The notes under the pieces: model-generated
The model's database searches: none
Told to the model about the DNA's origin: nothing
The model's input: only the letters and a program-made list of their open reading frames with translations
Shown: in pieces, positions 31,533 through 39,520 of the stretch
How the letters are laid out: each line of letters opens with the position of its first letter
Position numbering within the stretch: the stretch's first letter is position 1
Program-made: the position numbers and the translations under genes
From: Chitinophaga silvisoli
Lineage (GTDB): Bacteria; Bacteroidota; Bacteroidia; Chitinophagales; Chitinophagaceae
Assembly: GCF_003412465.1 (NCBI RefSeq)
Contig: NZ_QTJV01000001.1
Location: 310,001-374,000, forward strand
Reading direction: 5' to 3'
Length of the DNA stretch: 64,000 nucleotides

Positions 31533-31536
31533 ACGT

Positions 31537-32376
31537 TTATTTAAATATATGCGGATAGAAAAATAAATCAGGCTTCTTCCCCTCACTAATCGTCAGATAC
31601 CCCTTATTATCCACACTGATCGTCAATCCTTCTCCCTGTTTCTCCGGTACATATGGCAACAAGGTTGCCGGCCTTGCCATCGTCACCTCAATCGCCTCAT
31701 TCCCTTTCCGCCGCCAGTAGTAAATATGTGTTTTGTCTTTAATCACAATGTGCTCTCCATTCTGTGAAATATCTCCTGCAGTGATCCAGGTATAGGGCAA
31801 AGTCAGTACCTTTTCCATCGTCACCTGCTGCTGGTCCGTAAAGTTGAAATATTGCGCAGGCACCTTATACAGGCTCACCTGTTTCTCTCTTTTACTTACC
31901 ACATAAAAACACTTGCCAATCGGATCAACCATGAGCGACTCTGCATCTCTCGGTCCATCAGGGAATTTGATAAATAGCGCATCAGCATGCACGGTCGCTT
32001 TTTCATCGGGCACTTTCAATGGGGCAGCAAACCGGTAAATTTGCATGGCTATTTTCAATTTCAGGTTATTCCCAATATCCCCCACATATACATAATGCTT
32101 AGCTCCTGGGCCGATGTTCTCCGCAATGTCCTCCCAGTCCCTGTTTACAGCACCTTTCAGTTTCACACTGCTTACCAGTTTCCCCTTGCTATCCAACAGG
32201 TATACTTCATTCTTTCCTCCACTGTCATTGTGCGTCCAGTAGTAGCCAGGCAAGGTTGCGCTGGCTGCCAGCCCAGAGGCTTCATCTACTTTGTCTGATT
32301 TCACTTTTCCTAACACCTCAGGTGTCTGGGCCATCACAGGCAGATTAATAAGCAGTAATATCGGTAGCAATCTCAT
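31537..32376 (-). CDS. Secreted beta-propeller-like protein of unknown function
   Basis: A 279-aa exported protein with a clean signal peptide (residues 1-16, ending MAQ). The repeated pattern of short beta strands with Asp-rich turns (YWTHNDSGGKNEVYLLDSKGKLV, DWEDIAENIGPGAKHYVYVGDIGNN, RDAESLMVDPIGKCFYVVSKR) fits a propeller of the SMP-30/phytase-like kind and is widespread in Bacteroidota, where it is usually left unnamed. No catalytic residues can be proposed. It stands alone, convergent with the rhamnosidase gene and divergent from GH92. Its 3' third is coded with G/T-rich codons unlike its 5' part. Confidence 0.7.
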   Translation of the reverse strand: MRLLPILLLINLPVMAQTPEVLGKVKSDKVDEASGLAASATLPGYYWTHNDSGGKNEVYLLDSKGKLVSSVKLKGAVNRDWEDIAENIGPGAKHYVYVGDIGNNLKLKIAMQIYRFAAPLKVPDEKATVHADALFIKFPDGPRDAESLMVDPIGKCFYVVSKREKQVSLYKVPAQYFNFTDQQQVTMEKVLTLPYTWITAGDISQNGEHIVIKDKTHIYYWRRKGNEAIEVTMARPATLLPYVPEKQGEGLTISVDNKGYLTISEGKKPDLFFYPHIFK

Positions 32377-32546
32377 ACTACGATACTACGATAATTTTCT
32401 GAGGATCGGACCAATCCGGTCTGCATGGCTACTTTTACCAGTCCGGCAGCCTTCACTCCAAAGATTAACCTTCAAAAAAAATCTTCATCCGAACGACTAA
32501 TCCGCCTCCCAAAGACTACGAATAATGCCTGCCGGTTTCCCTTTTC

Positions 32547-32587
32547 CCGGTCATCCTCATTTAATGAGGGTGACCGGATATTTTTTA
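32547..32587 (+). terminator. Terminator-like hairpin in the GH92 leader
   Basis: CCGGTCATCCTCA (32547-32559) pairs with 32565-32577 around a TTTAA loop with one wobble, and is followed by ATATTTTTT. It points in the plus direction, but the nearest upstream plus gene ends 1 kb away; it lies only 30 bases before the GH92 ATG. It may be an attenuator or the end of a short leader RNA. Confidence 0.6.
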
Positions 32588-32617
32588 TATTTTTAGTCCT
32601 CTCAAAAATAGAACGAT

Positions 32618-34822
32618 ATGCAACTAAACAGGCTGCTACTGGGTATGGCGCTATTCGCCTCCCCATTTGCACGAGGACAAAGTACAAACAGCAATGTCAA
32701 CTATGTAGATCCCACCATCGGCAGTGTGGGCATCATACTGGAGCCCACCCGCCCTACCGTTCATCTGCCTAACAGTATGGTAAGGGTATTCCCCATCCGC
32801 AAGGATCAGCTGGATGACCGCATTCATAACTTCCCGCTCACGATTGCTTCGCACAGGCAGGAAAGTCTCTTTGGCATGATGCCGGTTTCCGGCAACGATT
32901 ATTTTGCACCCCGTGTATGGGACCGGGAGCGTACTACGCCTTACTACTACAGCACTTTCCTGGACGATGCAGACCAGGTAGAATTTACACCTGCAGCACG
33001 CAGCGGTTATTTCAAATTTCATTTTCAGGGAAAGGAGAAGCATTACCTCCGTTTCCAGCCTTTGAATGGTAAAGGCACTATCGAAGCTACCGGCAAACAG
33101 GTGATCACCGGTACCGAGCAATTCCACGGCATGGCAGCTTACTTTTATGCAGAGCTGAGCACACCAATAGTGGGTGTGCAAACTTTAGATAAAGAAGGTC
33201 AAAAGATATTACTGGCAGAAGTGCCGGCAGAAACAGCGGTGAAGTATGGAGTGTCTTTTGTAAGTATTGAGCAGGCGAAAATCAACCTGCAAAAAGAAAT
33301 CCCTGACTGGAACTTTGATGCCCTGAAGGACAAGGCTTTTAAGGCATGGGATAAGGTCCTGGGCCAGATCAATGTAAAAGGTGGTACGCCTGCACAGAAG
33401 AGAGTATTTTATACTTCCCTGTACCGGACTTATGAGCGTATGATCAATATCAACGAGTACGGTAAGTATTACAGTGCTTACGATCACCAGGTACATAATT
33501 CTGATAAGCCTTTTTATGCGGATAACTGGCTCTGGGATACCTACATAGCCCTGGAGCCATTACAGACCCTCTTACACCCTTCGGTGGAGGCAGATAAGAT
33601 CAGTTCTTATATCCAGATGTATGAGCAGGGAGGCTGGATACCTTCATTTGCAGTTGTAACCGGCGATATGCCATGTATGACGGGCAATCATGCGGCGGCA
33701 TGGATGGCGGATGCCTGGTTCAAAGGGGTACATAATTTCGATGTAGCCAAGGCTTATGAGGGCTTGAAAAAGAATGCCCTGGAAGCAACCCTGCTACCCT
33801 GGAGGAATGGTCCTGCTACCGTGCTGGACGCATTTTATAATACCCATGGATATATGCCGGCCCTGAGACCTGGAGAGAAAGAGTGGGTAAATGAAGTGCA
33901 TGATTTTGAGCGCAGGCAATCCGTAGCGGTAACCCTGGAGAATAGCTTTGACGACTGGTGTATTGCACAATTGGCAGTACCGGCAGGTAAAAAAGAGGAC
34001 GTACCCCTGTTCCTGAAGCGTGCGGCTAACTATAAGAACGTATTCCGTGCAGACAAGGGCTTTATGTGGCCAAAGGATTCTGCGGGTAACTGGATCGAGC
34101 CATTTGATCCTAAATTTTCCGGTGGTCAGGGCGGTCGTGATTATTTCACAGAGAACAATGCTTATACCTATAACTGGGATGTAAAGCATGACCTGTCAGG
34201 CTTATTCGGTCTGATGGGCGGTCCTGCGGCAGCAGAGGCGAAGCTGGATGAGCTGTTCCGTGAAGGGCTCGGCAGGAGTAAATACCAGCTCTGGTATACT
34301 TTCCCGGATGCTACGGGCCTGGTAGGACAGTTTGTGATGGGCAATGAGCCTAGTTTCCATATTCCTTACCTGTACAATTACCTGGGGGCACCCTGGAAGA
34401 CGCAGAAGCGCATCCGGATGCTGCTGGATACCTGGTATACGGATAACCTGTTTGGGATTCCGGGCGATGAAGACGGGGGTGGTATGACGGCGTTTGTGGT
34501 GTTTTCCATGATGGGATTCTGTCCTGTTACGCCGGGTATTCCTCAGTATAATATTGGTAGCCCGGTATTTACGCAGGTGACCATTCAGCTGGAGAATGGA
34601 AAGGTATTTACGGTGAATGCGCCTAAGAGTTCAGGGGAGAATAAGTATATTCAGGGGGCGAAGTTGGATGGGAAGGTGTTGAATAAGCCCTGGTTTACGC
34701 ATCAGGAGTTGTTGAAAGGGGGCGTATTGGAGCTGGATCTGGGAGCGGCACCGAATAAGCAGTGGGGAAGTGGTGAGCAGGCAGCGCCGCCTTCTTCAAT
34801 TAATTATAAATCAGCAGAATAG
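32618..34822 (+). CDS. GH92 family alpha-mannosidase-like glycosidase
   Basis: A 734-aa secreted enzyme (signal peptide 1-20, ending ARG). The start VNYVDPTIGS is the usual entry of GH92 proteins, calcium-dependent exo-acting alpha-mannosidases. The catalytic domain carries FYADNWLWDTYIALEP, GGWIPSFAVVTGDMPCMTGNHAAA, and near the C-terminus GNEPSFHIPYLYN (about 575), GDEDGGGMTAFVVFSMMGFCPV (about 615) and GSPVF. Mannoside preference is family knowledge. It is not in an obvious SusC/SusD operon; the locus for rhamnose/arabinose is just upstream. The last 130 codons switch to G/T-rich usage. Confidence 0.88.
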   Translation: MQLNRLLLGMALFASPFARGQSTNSNVNYVDPTIGSVGIILEPTRPTVHLPNSMVRVFPIRKDQLDDRIHNFPLTIASHRQESLFGMMPVSGNDYFAPRVWDRERTTPYYYSTFLDDADQVEFTPAARSGYFKFHFQGKEKHYLRFQPLNGKGTIEATGKQVITGTEQFHGMAAYFYAELSTPIVGVQTLDKEGQKILLAEVPAETAVKYGVSFVSIEQAKINLQKEIPDWNFDALKDKAFKAWDKVLGQINVKGGTPAQKRVFYTSLYRTYERMININEYGKYYSAYDHQVHNSDKPFYADNWLWDTYIALEPLQTLLHPSVEADKISSYIQMYEQGGWIPSFAVVTGDMPCMTGNHAAAWMADAWFKGVHNFDVAKAYEGLKKNALEATLLPWRNGPATVLDAFYNTHGYMPALRPGEKEWVNEVHDFERRQSVAVTLENSFDDWCIAQLAVPAGKKEDVPLFLKRAANYKNVFRADKGFMWPKDSAGNWIEPFDPKFSGGQGGRDYFTENNAYTYNWDVKHDLSGLFGLMGGPAAAEAKLDELFREGLGRSKYQLWYTFPDATGLVGQFVMGNEPSFHIPYLYNYLGAPWKTQKRIRMLLDTWYTDNLFGIPGDEDGGGMTAFVVFSMMGFCPVTPGIPQYNIGSPVFTQVTIQLENGKVFTVNAPKSSGENKYIQGAKLDGKVLNKPWFTHQELLKGGVLELDLGAAPNKQWGSGEQAAPPSSINYKSAE

Positions 34823-34829
34823 CTGTTTT

Positions 34830-34860
34830 AAAAAGGCCATCCCCCAGGGATGGCCTTTTT
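34830..34860 (+). terminator. Terminator after GH92, bidirectional
   Basis: Perfect 14-bp stem AAAAAGGCCATCCC (34830-34843), loop CCA, arm 34847-34860 ending in five T. It lies between the GH92 gene and the convergent ArsR gene and can act on both. Confidence 0.9.
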
Positions 34861-34867
34861 AATATCA

Positions 34868-35161
34868 TTACAGGTCCTCCAGGATCAGTTTTCCCAATTC
34901 CCTGATAGCATCTTCATTTCTTTTGTAATATGTCCACTGTCCCTGTCTGGTCACCGTCAGCAGTCCTGTTCGTTGTAAAAGCGACAAATACTCAGAGGCA
35001 GTCGATTGCGTAACCCCCATTTTAAGTTGGATTTGTCCTACACATACGCCATTTTCGCAGCAACCCTCTGCCGGAAAATTCTTAGTCGGGTCTTTCAGCC
35101 ATTGTAATATCTGAAGCCTTGCTTTGTTGGATAATGCTTTGAATACTTCCACGTGTTCCAT
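34868..35161 (-). CDS. ArsR/SmtB-type winged-helix repressor
   Basis: A 97-aa DNA-binding regulator. The start MEHVEVFKALSN (35161) is chosen over an upstream in-frame ATG because homologous proteins begin here and a -7 box lies just upstream. Winged-helix features: ALSNKARLQILQWL, the recognition helix MGVTQSTASEYLSLLQRTGLL, and the wing VTRQGQWTYYKR. The CCENGVCVGQ segment holds three Cys residues that could sense metal or redox state; this subfamily often has it. Divergent from the 35258 gene, so that gene and the SDR beyond are candidate targets. Confidence 0.88.
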   Translation of the reverse strand: MEHVEVFKALSNKARLQILQWLKDPTKNFPAEGCCENGVCVGQIQLKMGVTQSTASEYLSLLQRTGLLTVTRQGQWTYYKRNEDAIRELGKLILEDL

Positions 35162-35165
35162 ACTG

Positions 35166-35173
35166 CAAAGGTA
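35166..35173 (-). promoter_or_regulatory. -7 box of the ArsR gene, leaderless position
   Basis: On the minus strand the sequence reads TACCTTTG, an exact TAnnTTTG box, ending only five bases before the ATG at 35161. Transcription would begin at or next to the start codon, so the mRNA may be leaderless. No convincing -33 element was found. A short dyad ATACTGTCGTAT lies a little upstream (35196-35207). Confidence 0.5.
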
Positions 35174-35257
35174 TCGGAAAATAGCGATTTTATCATACTG
35201 TCGTATCAATTCAGCAAATAAGGAGAACTTTATAACAGATCAGTTAAACCTTACCCC

Positions 35258-35881
35258 ATGCATTATAGACTAGCCGTAACCCCGGTCGAAAATTTCAGAA
35301 TCAGAGAGGTAATCCCTATTAAATATTGCCCGTTTGTAAAACGGTTTGCCAAGCCCTATTTACATAAGTCCAATTATGTGAATATGCTCTACCAGGAGCG
35401 GAACATGGATGGATTCGCCATGTTGAGAGTGTTATTCTTTATAAAACAGCCTGTATTGGTAATAGTGACAGAGGATTCTCCCAGGACGGTCATCCAGGAG
35501 ATCCTGAGCGGGCAGATGGAGCTGCTGTTCAAGGGACAGAAGCCATTATTGCTGCAACCGGGGGGCTATGATATTTTGCAGCTGAATACTGACGAGTATG
35601 CCCTGGTCATGCAGCCCGGTGTCTGTGAGATGCTGAGGTTTGAATTTGAAGAGTCGGTGATGAAAACGGTCAATAAGACAAGCACTGTTAAGCAGTGGCT
35701 GGATAAACTGAAGTTAGGAAAATCGGCTTATTTCGGGCATAGACAGGTAGATGAGAAGTTGCAGGCGCTGCAGGAAGAGATGCTGTATTGCAGGGCATTT
35801 ACGGAGGATGAGCAGGAGTGGTTTAATGATAAGCTGGATGAGGTATTTGAGATGGTGACGGAGCAGGGAGTTCTGAAATAG
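35258..35881 (+). CDS. Unknown protein resembling an AraC-type sensor domain without HTH
   Basis: A 207-aa cytoplasmic protein I cannot name. The beta-rich segment (about 60-140: LFFIKQPVLVIVTEDSP, LLLQPGGYDILQL, YALVMQPGVCEMLRFEF) followed by a helical linker (about 160-200) resembles the ligand-sensing half of the AraC-type regulators common in Chitinophagaceae, but the protein ends where the helix-turn-helix would start. It may be a stand-alone sensor or the relic of a truncated regulator. It lies between a divergent ArsR gene and an SDR gene 96 nt downstream. Confidence 0.55.
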   Translation: MHYRLAVTPVENFRIREVIPIKYCPFVKRFAKPYLHKSNYVNMLYQERNMDGFAMLRVLFFIKQPVLVIVTEDSPRTVIQEILSGQMELLFKGQKPLLLQPGGYDILQLNTDEYALVMQPGVCEMLRFEFEESVMKTVNKTSTVKQWLDKLKLGKSAYFGHRQVDEKLQALQEEMLYCRAFTEDEQEWFNDKLDEVFEMVTEQGVLK

Positions 35882-35977
35882 GCATTCTTAGAATTTTACA
35901 TCCCTTCCTTTAATATTTGCAATTTTTCTATGTGCGTAAGTATGACCTTTGCTTTATCAACATAAAACAAAGGAAAT

Positions 35978-36718
35978 ATGAAAACGCTCACAGGAAAAAT
36001 AATCTTAGTAACAGGGGCATCCAGGGGAATCGGTGCGGCAATCGCACAAAAGCTGGCTTCGGAAGGTGCGACAGTAGCGGTGAACTATGCAGGTAATAAG
36101 GAAGCTGCTGATAAGACGGTAGCAGCTATCGAAGCCCTGGGTGCACAGGCAATGGCTATTCAGGCGGATGTAAGTAAATCTGACGAAGTAAAGAGGATGT
36201 TCGATGCGGTGATCGCACAATATGGCAGGATAGATGTGCTGGTGAATAATGCGGGCATATTGCTCTATAAATTAATCAAGGACACAACTGATGAGGACTT
36301 TGACAGGCAGTTTGCAATCAATGTCAAGGGTACTTTTAATACGATGCGCGAAGCTGCTACAAGGCTCGCCGATAATGGTACGATTATCAATTTTTCTTCT
36401 TCTACAACGCGGTTATTATTACCAACTTATGGACCTTATGTGGCTACCAAGGGAGCGGTGGAGCAGATGACGCGTGTGTTTGCGAAGGAGGTAGGTGCGA
36501 GGGGGATTAATGTAAATGTGGTGTCTCCTGGTCCAACTAATACAGAGCTGTTTTTAACAGGAAAAACGCAGGAGGCATTGGATAGGTTAGCGGCGCTTTC
36601 GGCTTTTAACAGGATAGGGGAGCCGGAGGATATTGCGAAGGTGGTAGCGTTTTTGGTGAGTGATGATGCGAAGTGGATCAGTGGGCAGAATATTGGCGCG
36701 AATGGGGGGATGGCGTAA
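35978..36718 (+). CDS. SDR family NAD(P)-dependent oxidoreductase
   Basis: A 246-aa classical short-chain dehydrogenase close to FabG and glucose dehydrogenase types. The Rossmann motif TGASRGIG is at 12-19, NNAG at 90-93, and the catalytic Ser about 141 with Y154 and K158 (YVATK). Substrate unknown. Cofactor preference is probably NADP, since an Arg follows the Ser of the glycine motif. From about codon 155 on, the coding strand becomes very rich in G and poor in C (TTG, GCG, GTG, GGG codons), unlike the first half. The stop runs directly into a short imperfect repeat. Confidence 0.92.
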   Translation: MKTLTGKIILVTGASRGIGAAIAQKLASEGATVAVNYAGNKEAADKTVAAIEALGAQAMAIQADVSKSDEVKRMFDAVIAQYGRIDVLVNNAGILLYKLIKDTTDEDFDRQFAINVKGTFNTMREAATRLADNGTIINFSSSTTRLLLPTYGPYVATKGAVEQMTRVFAKEVGARGINVNVVSPGPTNTELFLTGKTQEALDRLAALSAFNRIGEPEDIAKVVAFLVSDDAKWISGQNIGANGGMA

Positions 36719-36763
36719 TGGTGTAGTTGGGGAATTGGGTAATGGTATAATTGCGTAATTGCG
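36716..36763 (+). repeat. Imperfect 24-bp tandem repeat at the SDR 3' end
   Basis: The unit TAATGGTGTAGTTGGGGAAT is followed by a diverged copy TAATGGTATAATTGCGTAAT. It starts in the SDR stop codon. No function is apparent. Confidence 0.45.
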
Positions 36764-36853
36764 GGTTTGCCAAGAGGGTTATGTGATAGCGTTATTGATT
36801 GGTGAATCTAAATAGGGTTAAATTTTACGCATTAATAAATTATAGAAGCTTTT

Positions 36854-37486
36854 TTAAGCTGCATTAGACCAGTTGTCATCTTCTGATCTTGGGAGGAAGA
36901 ACCCTTTGATACAGTTTGGATTGCGGATGCAGACCTGTATATGAGTCTGGTCGTAGAAGCCGGAGTCTTCGTAGATGGGATTGCCTTCTATGAAAACGCA
37001 GCGGACTGTGTCAAAGGGAATTTCTCCTTTCTCCCTTAATTCGCAATGTAATGTTTCAATAACACTACAGTCTAATCCTCTTAATATTTTATCATTTGGA
37101 TTAGTAGATCCCTTTGCTGGCTTGTTTTTGGGCAAAGGAGTGTTTGTCTCATTCAGGGTTAATAATAAATTAGAATAAGAATCCCTGACTCTATCAATAT
37201 AAAATTTATCAGTTAGATCAAGACAGTTCCCGAGGCTAAAAGCAGCTCCCAGTACAGCTGGATGCTCTATTTTTCCCTTCCCCGGAGGATTCTGCGCAAA
37301 ATCAATTGCTCTTGCATGATTATTTTGCCAAAAATACATTCCTGATCCAAGCCAGTCATAATTATTATGACTGGCTTTCATCATAATTTGACCATTGATA
37401 ATTTTGTCTCTGATAGATTTGTCACATCCATGGAAACCTAATAACAGTCCTTGATCAGACGAATAAATGATACCCGAATTGTTCAT
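36854..37486 (-). CDS. ADP-ribosyltransferase-like protein, possible toxin
   Basis: A 210-aa protein of a widespread family without an assigned function. The ATG at 37486 is chosen: it falls 10 nt after the stop of the small upstream gene, while the longer frame overlaps it. The N-terminal block LLLGFHGCDKSIRDKII and DWLGSGMYFWQN (H19, Y51) has the layout of the nicotinamide-binding His and Tyr in PARP-like ADP-ribosyltransferases; a possible third position lies in CVFIEGNPIYED (E167) or THIQVCI (T181-Q184). This is fold-level inference. The tight pairing with a short basic/acidic gene suggests toxin-antitoxin or effector-immunity function; no signal peptide, so it acts in the cytoplasm. Confidence 0.6.
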   Translation of the reverse strand: MNNSGIIYSSDQGLLLGFHGCDKSIRDKIINGQIMMKASHNNYDWLGSGMYFWQNNHARAIDFAQNPPGKGKIEHPAVLGAAFSLGNCLDLTDKFYIDRVRDSYSNLLLTLNETNTPLPKNKPAKGSTNPNDKILRGLDCSVIETLHCELREKGEIPFDTVRCVFIEGNPIYEDSGFYDQTHIQVCIRNPNCIKGFFLPRSEDDNWSNAA

Positions 37487-37496
37487 GTGCTTGCGT

Positions 37497-37691
37497 TTAA
37501 GATTTATTTCTTTTATAACCATATTTAGCATCTGCAATCCGCCAAAGTTCTTCGGTCATTTGACTGGCAATTTCTTCAATTCCGGATTCTTCCCTTAACC
37601 GTTTCCTATATTCCGGATCATTAATAATCCGCTCGCGCTGCTCTTTCAAAATTTGCATATGCCTTTTGTATTCTGCATAACCTCCATACAT
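37497..37691 (-). CDS. 64-aa charged small protein, possible partner of the ART-like gene
   Basis: A short, highly charged, all-helical protein (YKRHMQILKEQRERIINDPEYRKRLREE) with no known domain. It is the first gene of a two-gene unit, 10 nt before the ADP-ribosyltransferase-like gene, and has a well-formed promoter upstream (-33 TTTG, -7 TAAATTTG). Its size and position fit an antitoxin or adaptor, but nothing in the sequence proves it. Confidence 0.6.
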   Translation of the reverse strand: MYGGYAEYKRHMQILKEQRERIINDPEYRKRLREESGIEEIASQMTEELWRIADAKYGYKRNKS

Positions 37692-37736
37692 ACTTTTAAA
37701 TTTTTAAGCGTGAAAAAAAATAAAATTTCTACCCTC

Positions 37737-37769
37737 CAAATTTACGCATTTCCTCACTTAAAAAACAAA
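37737..37769 (-). promoter_or_regulatory. Promoter of the two-gene ART-like module
   Basis: Minus strand: TTTG at 37769-37766, 21 bases, then TAAATTTG at 37744-37737, an exact Bacteroidota -7 box. The predicted transcript start is about 40 bases before the ATG of the 64-aa gene. Confidence 0.6.
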
Positions 37770-37823
37770 TAAAAACCGCCACCACACTGCGTATTATCAC
37801 TCTGCATCTCTCATTCTCAAAAC

Positions 37824-37849
37824 AAAAAAAGCCCGTCCAAAGACGGGCT
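37824..37849 (-). terminator. Terminator after the Ro/TROVE gene
   Basis: Stem AGCCCGTC with a 4-base loop and perfect arm, followed on the minus strand by seven T. It lies 110 bases downstream of the TROVE gene, leaving a structured 3' region between. Confidence 0.85.
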
Positions 37850-37936
37850 CCCGTTAAGCCAAGGGCAACAAGCATAAGGGTGTATTTTTTTACTTAATAG
37901 AGTAGAAGTAACCCATTATAACGACACCTTCACTCG
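37824..37936 (-). ncRNA. Candidate structured RNA 3' of the Ro/TROVE gene
   Basis: On the minus strand CGAG, then TG, then AAGGTGT (37936-37924) can pair with ACACCCTT, then ATG, then CTTG (37883-37869), enclosing a perfect TTACTT/AAGTAA hairpin (37911-37890). The transcript then ends in the terminator. A long end-to-end stem broken by an internal loop, next to a Ro gene, is the layout of a Y RNA. The tRNA-like domain of known bacterial Y RNAs was not found. It could equally be an ordinary 3' untranslated region. Confidence 0.3.
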
Positions 37937-37958
37937 ACTATTTTTCCAAAATCAAACT

Positions 37959-39488
37959 TTAAAAACTCAAGGCCTTAATATGCTCCACTGCATCCACTCC
38001 TTTCTCCATCGCCGCCAAAATCTCAAACACCTTATCACTCCACCCGGCAATCAAATAAACGCCATCTCCTCTCACATCCACCGGTGTTTTGCCATATCCC
38101 GCCAAATCAAATAAATACAACTTCGCCTGTGGGGCCATATATCTGTACCTTTTCCACTGCTCCGCCAGCGTATTCTTTTCACGCTGATTTCCCGTAGTAC
38201 TATCCCACATCTGGCAGTCTGTAAACATCATCACCTTATCAACAATTCGTCCGCTCTTAATCAGGTCAGCCAATACCAGGTATCCATTCGTACTATACCC
38301 AACCTCTCCTTCTCTCTGATAAAATGCATCTACATTCTCCAGTATATGCTTCTTAGGAAAATCAACCACCTTCCACTTATCACCAAACATCCCTGTTACC
38401 ACATTCTCACACTTATGCTGCAGCAACATACCCAGCAGCAATCCAATATCATAGTACCTTACCACACTACGTGCAGACACTGGTGTCTGCATAGACCCTG
38501 ATACATCGCAGGCAATCACTACCCGTGTATCCTGATCAAATCCCTGCAGGTGTTGTACCGAAATCTTTATCGCCGCTTCCAGCGCTTTCATTACATCATC
38601 CGTTCTCTTATGCTTTACCTGCTTCAGTTCACGGTATGCAGACAGGAACCGGAAAGGTAATTGCTTTGAATGCAATACCGCCTTTTCATCGGACAGCTGT
38701 GCGCATACTTTGTTGATAATCCTGTTATCCACATCCGCCTGCAATATATTACGCAGATTACGGATCAGCGCCATATAGCCCAGCATATTCGACTCGACCA
38801 ACTGTTCCCACGCATGGCGAAAGGCCTTTTGCCTGTCACTTGCGTCGGAGTATTGTACCTGACCGGTAGCTGTCAGGGTTGTTTCCCAGGTATAGGGTAC
38901 CTGCAATGCATCCTGCGCAATCTTGTCGAACAGGAGTTGCTGGTCGTCATCCTTAGGTTTAGGATGTACGATAAACAGGGCATCTTTCAGTGTTACTGCC
39001 GCTGCGCGGTTATATTTTGCGAACTGATATTCATCGAACTTGTTAAAGGCCAATGACAGTCCTTTCTGAATCTGCTTACTCAGGCGATGTAATTTCTTTG
39101 TCTCTTTCCGTTCATTTGACAGGGTATAGAATGCCAGCAGCTCAGTGATTTCATCTGCACGCTGCACTACCCTGTTCACCATATTGCTCACCAGTCCATT
39201 ACCTGTATGCACCTTCGCCAGCTCTACAGCCAGCACCAATGGAATGCTGCGCAGGTACATCTTCTCGCGGGTATACACCGCCAGGCGTGCTACGAATTGA
39301 GGATCATTCTTTTTGATCAGCGCACGGATCCGCTCCAGGCGCTCCGCACTCCCTTCATAAAACTGGTCATGTAAAGAAGCTGTAACAACAGCACTATACA
39401 GTTCCAGCTCGGGTGTCAGGGTATAAGCCTTTGCACCTTCGTAGTTTACAGTGGCGGATACGTCCTTCTTTGATGTATTGAATCTCAT
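37959..39488 (-). CDS. rsr: Ro60-like TROVE domain RNA-binding protein
   Basis: A 509-aa orthologue of the Ro60 autoantigen (Rsr in bacteria), a ring-shaped protein that binds Y RNA and the ends of misfolded RNA and helps exoribonucleases such as PNPase. The helical-repeat ring covers about 15-315, including FAKYNRAAAVTLKDAL and HPKP (158-178), the segment that carries RNA contacts in characterised Ro. The C-terminal von Willebrand A domain (about 320-500) has a complete metal site DVSGS (D328, S330, S332). No RtcA/RtcB neighbours are present. Both flanks carry RNA structures. The symbol rsr is given by family analogy. The last 80 codons are G/T-rich. Confidence 0.9.
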   Translation of the reverse strand: MRFNTSKKDVSATVNYEGAKAYTLTPELELYSAVVTASLHDQFYEGSAERLERIRALIKKNDPQFVARLAVYTREKMYLRSIPLVLAVELAKVHTGNGLVSNMVNRVVQRADEITELLAFYTLSNERKETKKLHRLSKQIQKGLSLAFNKFDEYQFAKYNRAAAVTLKDALFIVHPKPKDDDQQLLFDKIAQDALQVPYTWETTLTATGQVQYSDASDRQKAFRHAWEQLVESNMLGYMALIRNLRNILQADVDNRIINKVCAQLSDEKAVLHSKQLPFRFLSAYRELKQVKHKRTDDVMKALEAAIKISVQHLQGFDQDTRVVIACDVSGSMQTPVSARSVVRYYDIGLLLGMLLQHKCENVVTGMFGDKWKVVDFPKKHILENVDAFYQREGEVGYSTNGYLVLADLIKSGRIVDKVMMFTDCQMWDSTTGNQREKNTLAEQWKRYRYMAPQAKLYLFDLAGYGKTPVDVRGDGVYLIAGWSDKVFEILAAMEKGVDAVEHIKALSF

Positions 39489-39520
39489 AACCGTTTTTTT
39501 TCGTTTGTGATTAACAATAC

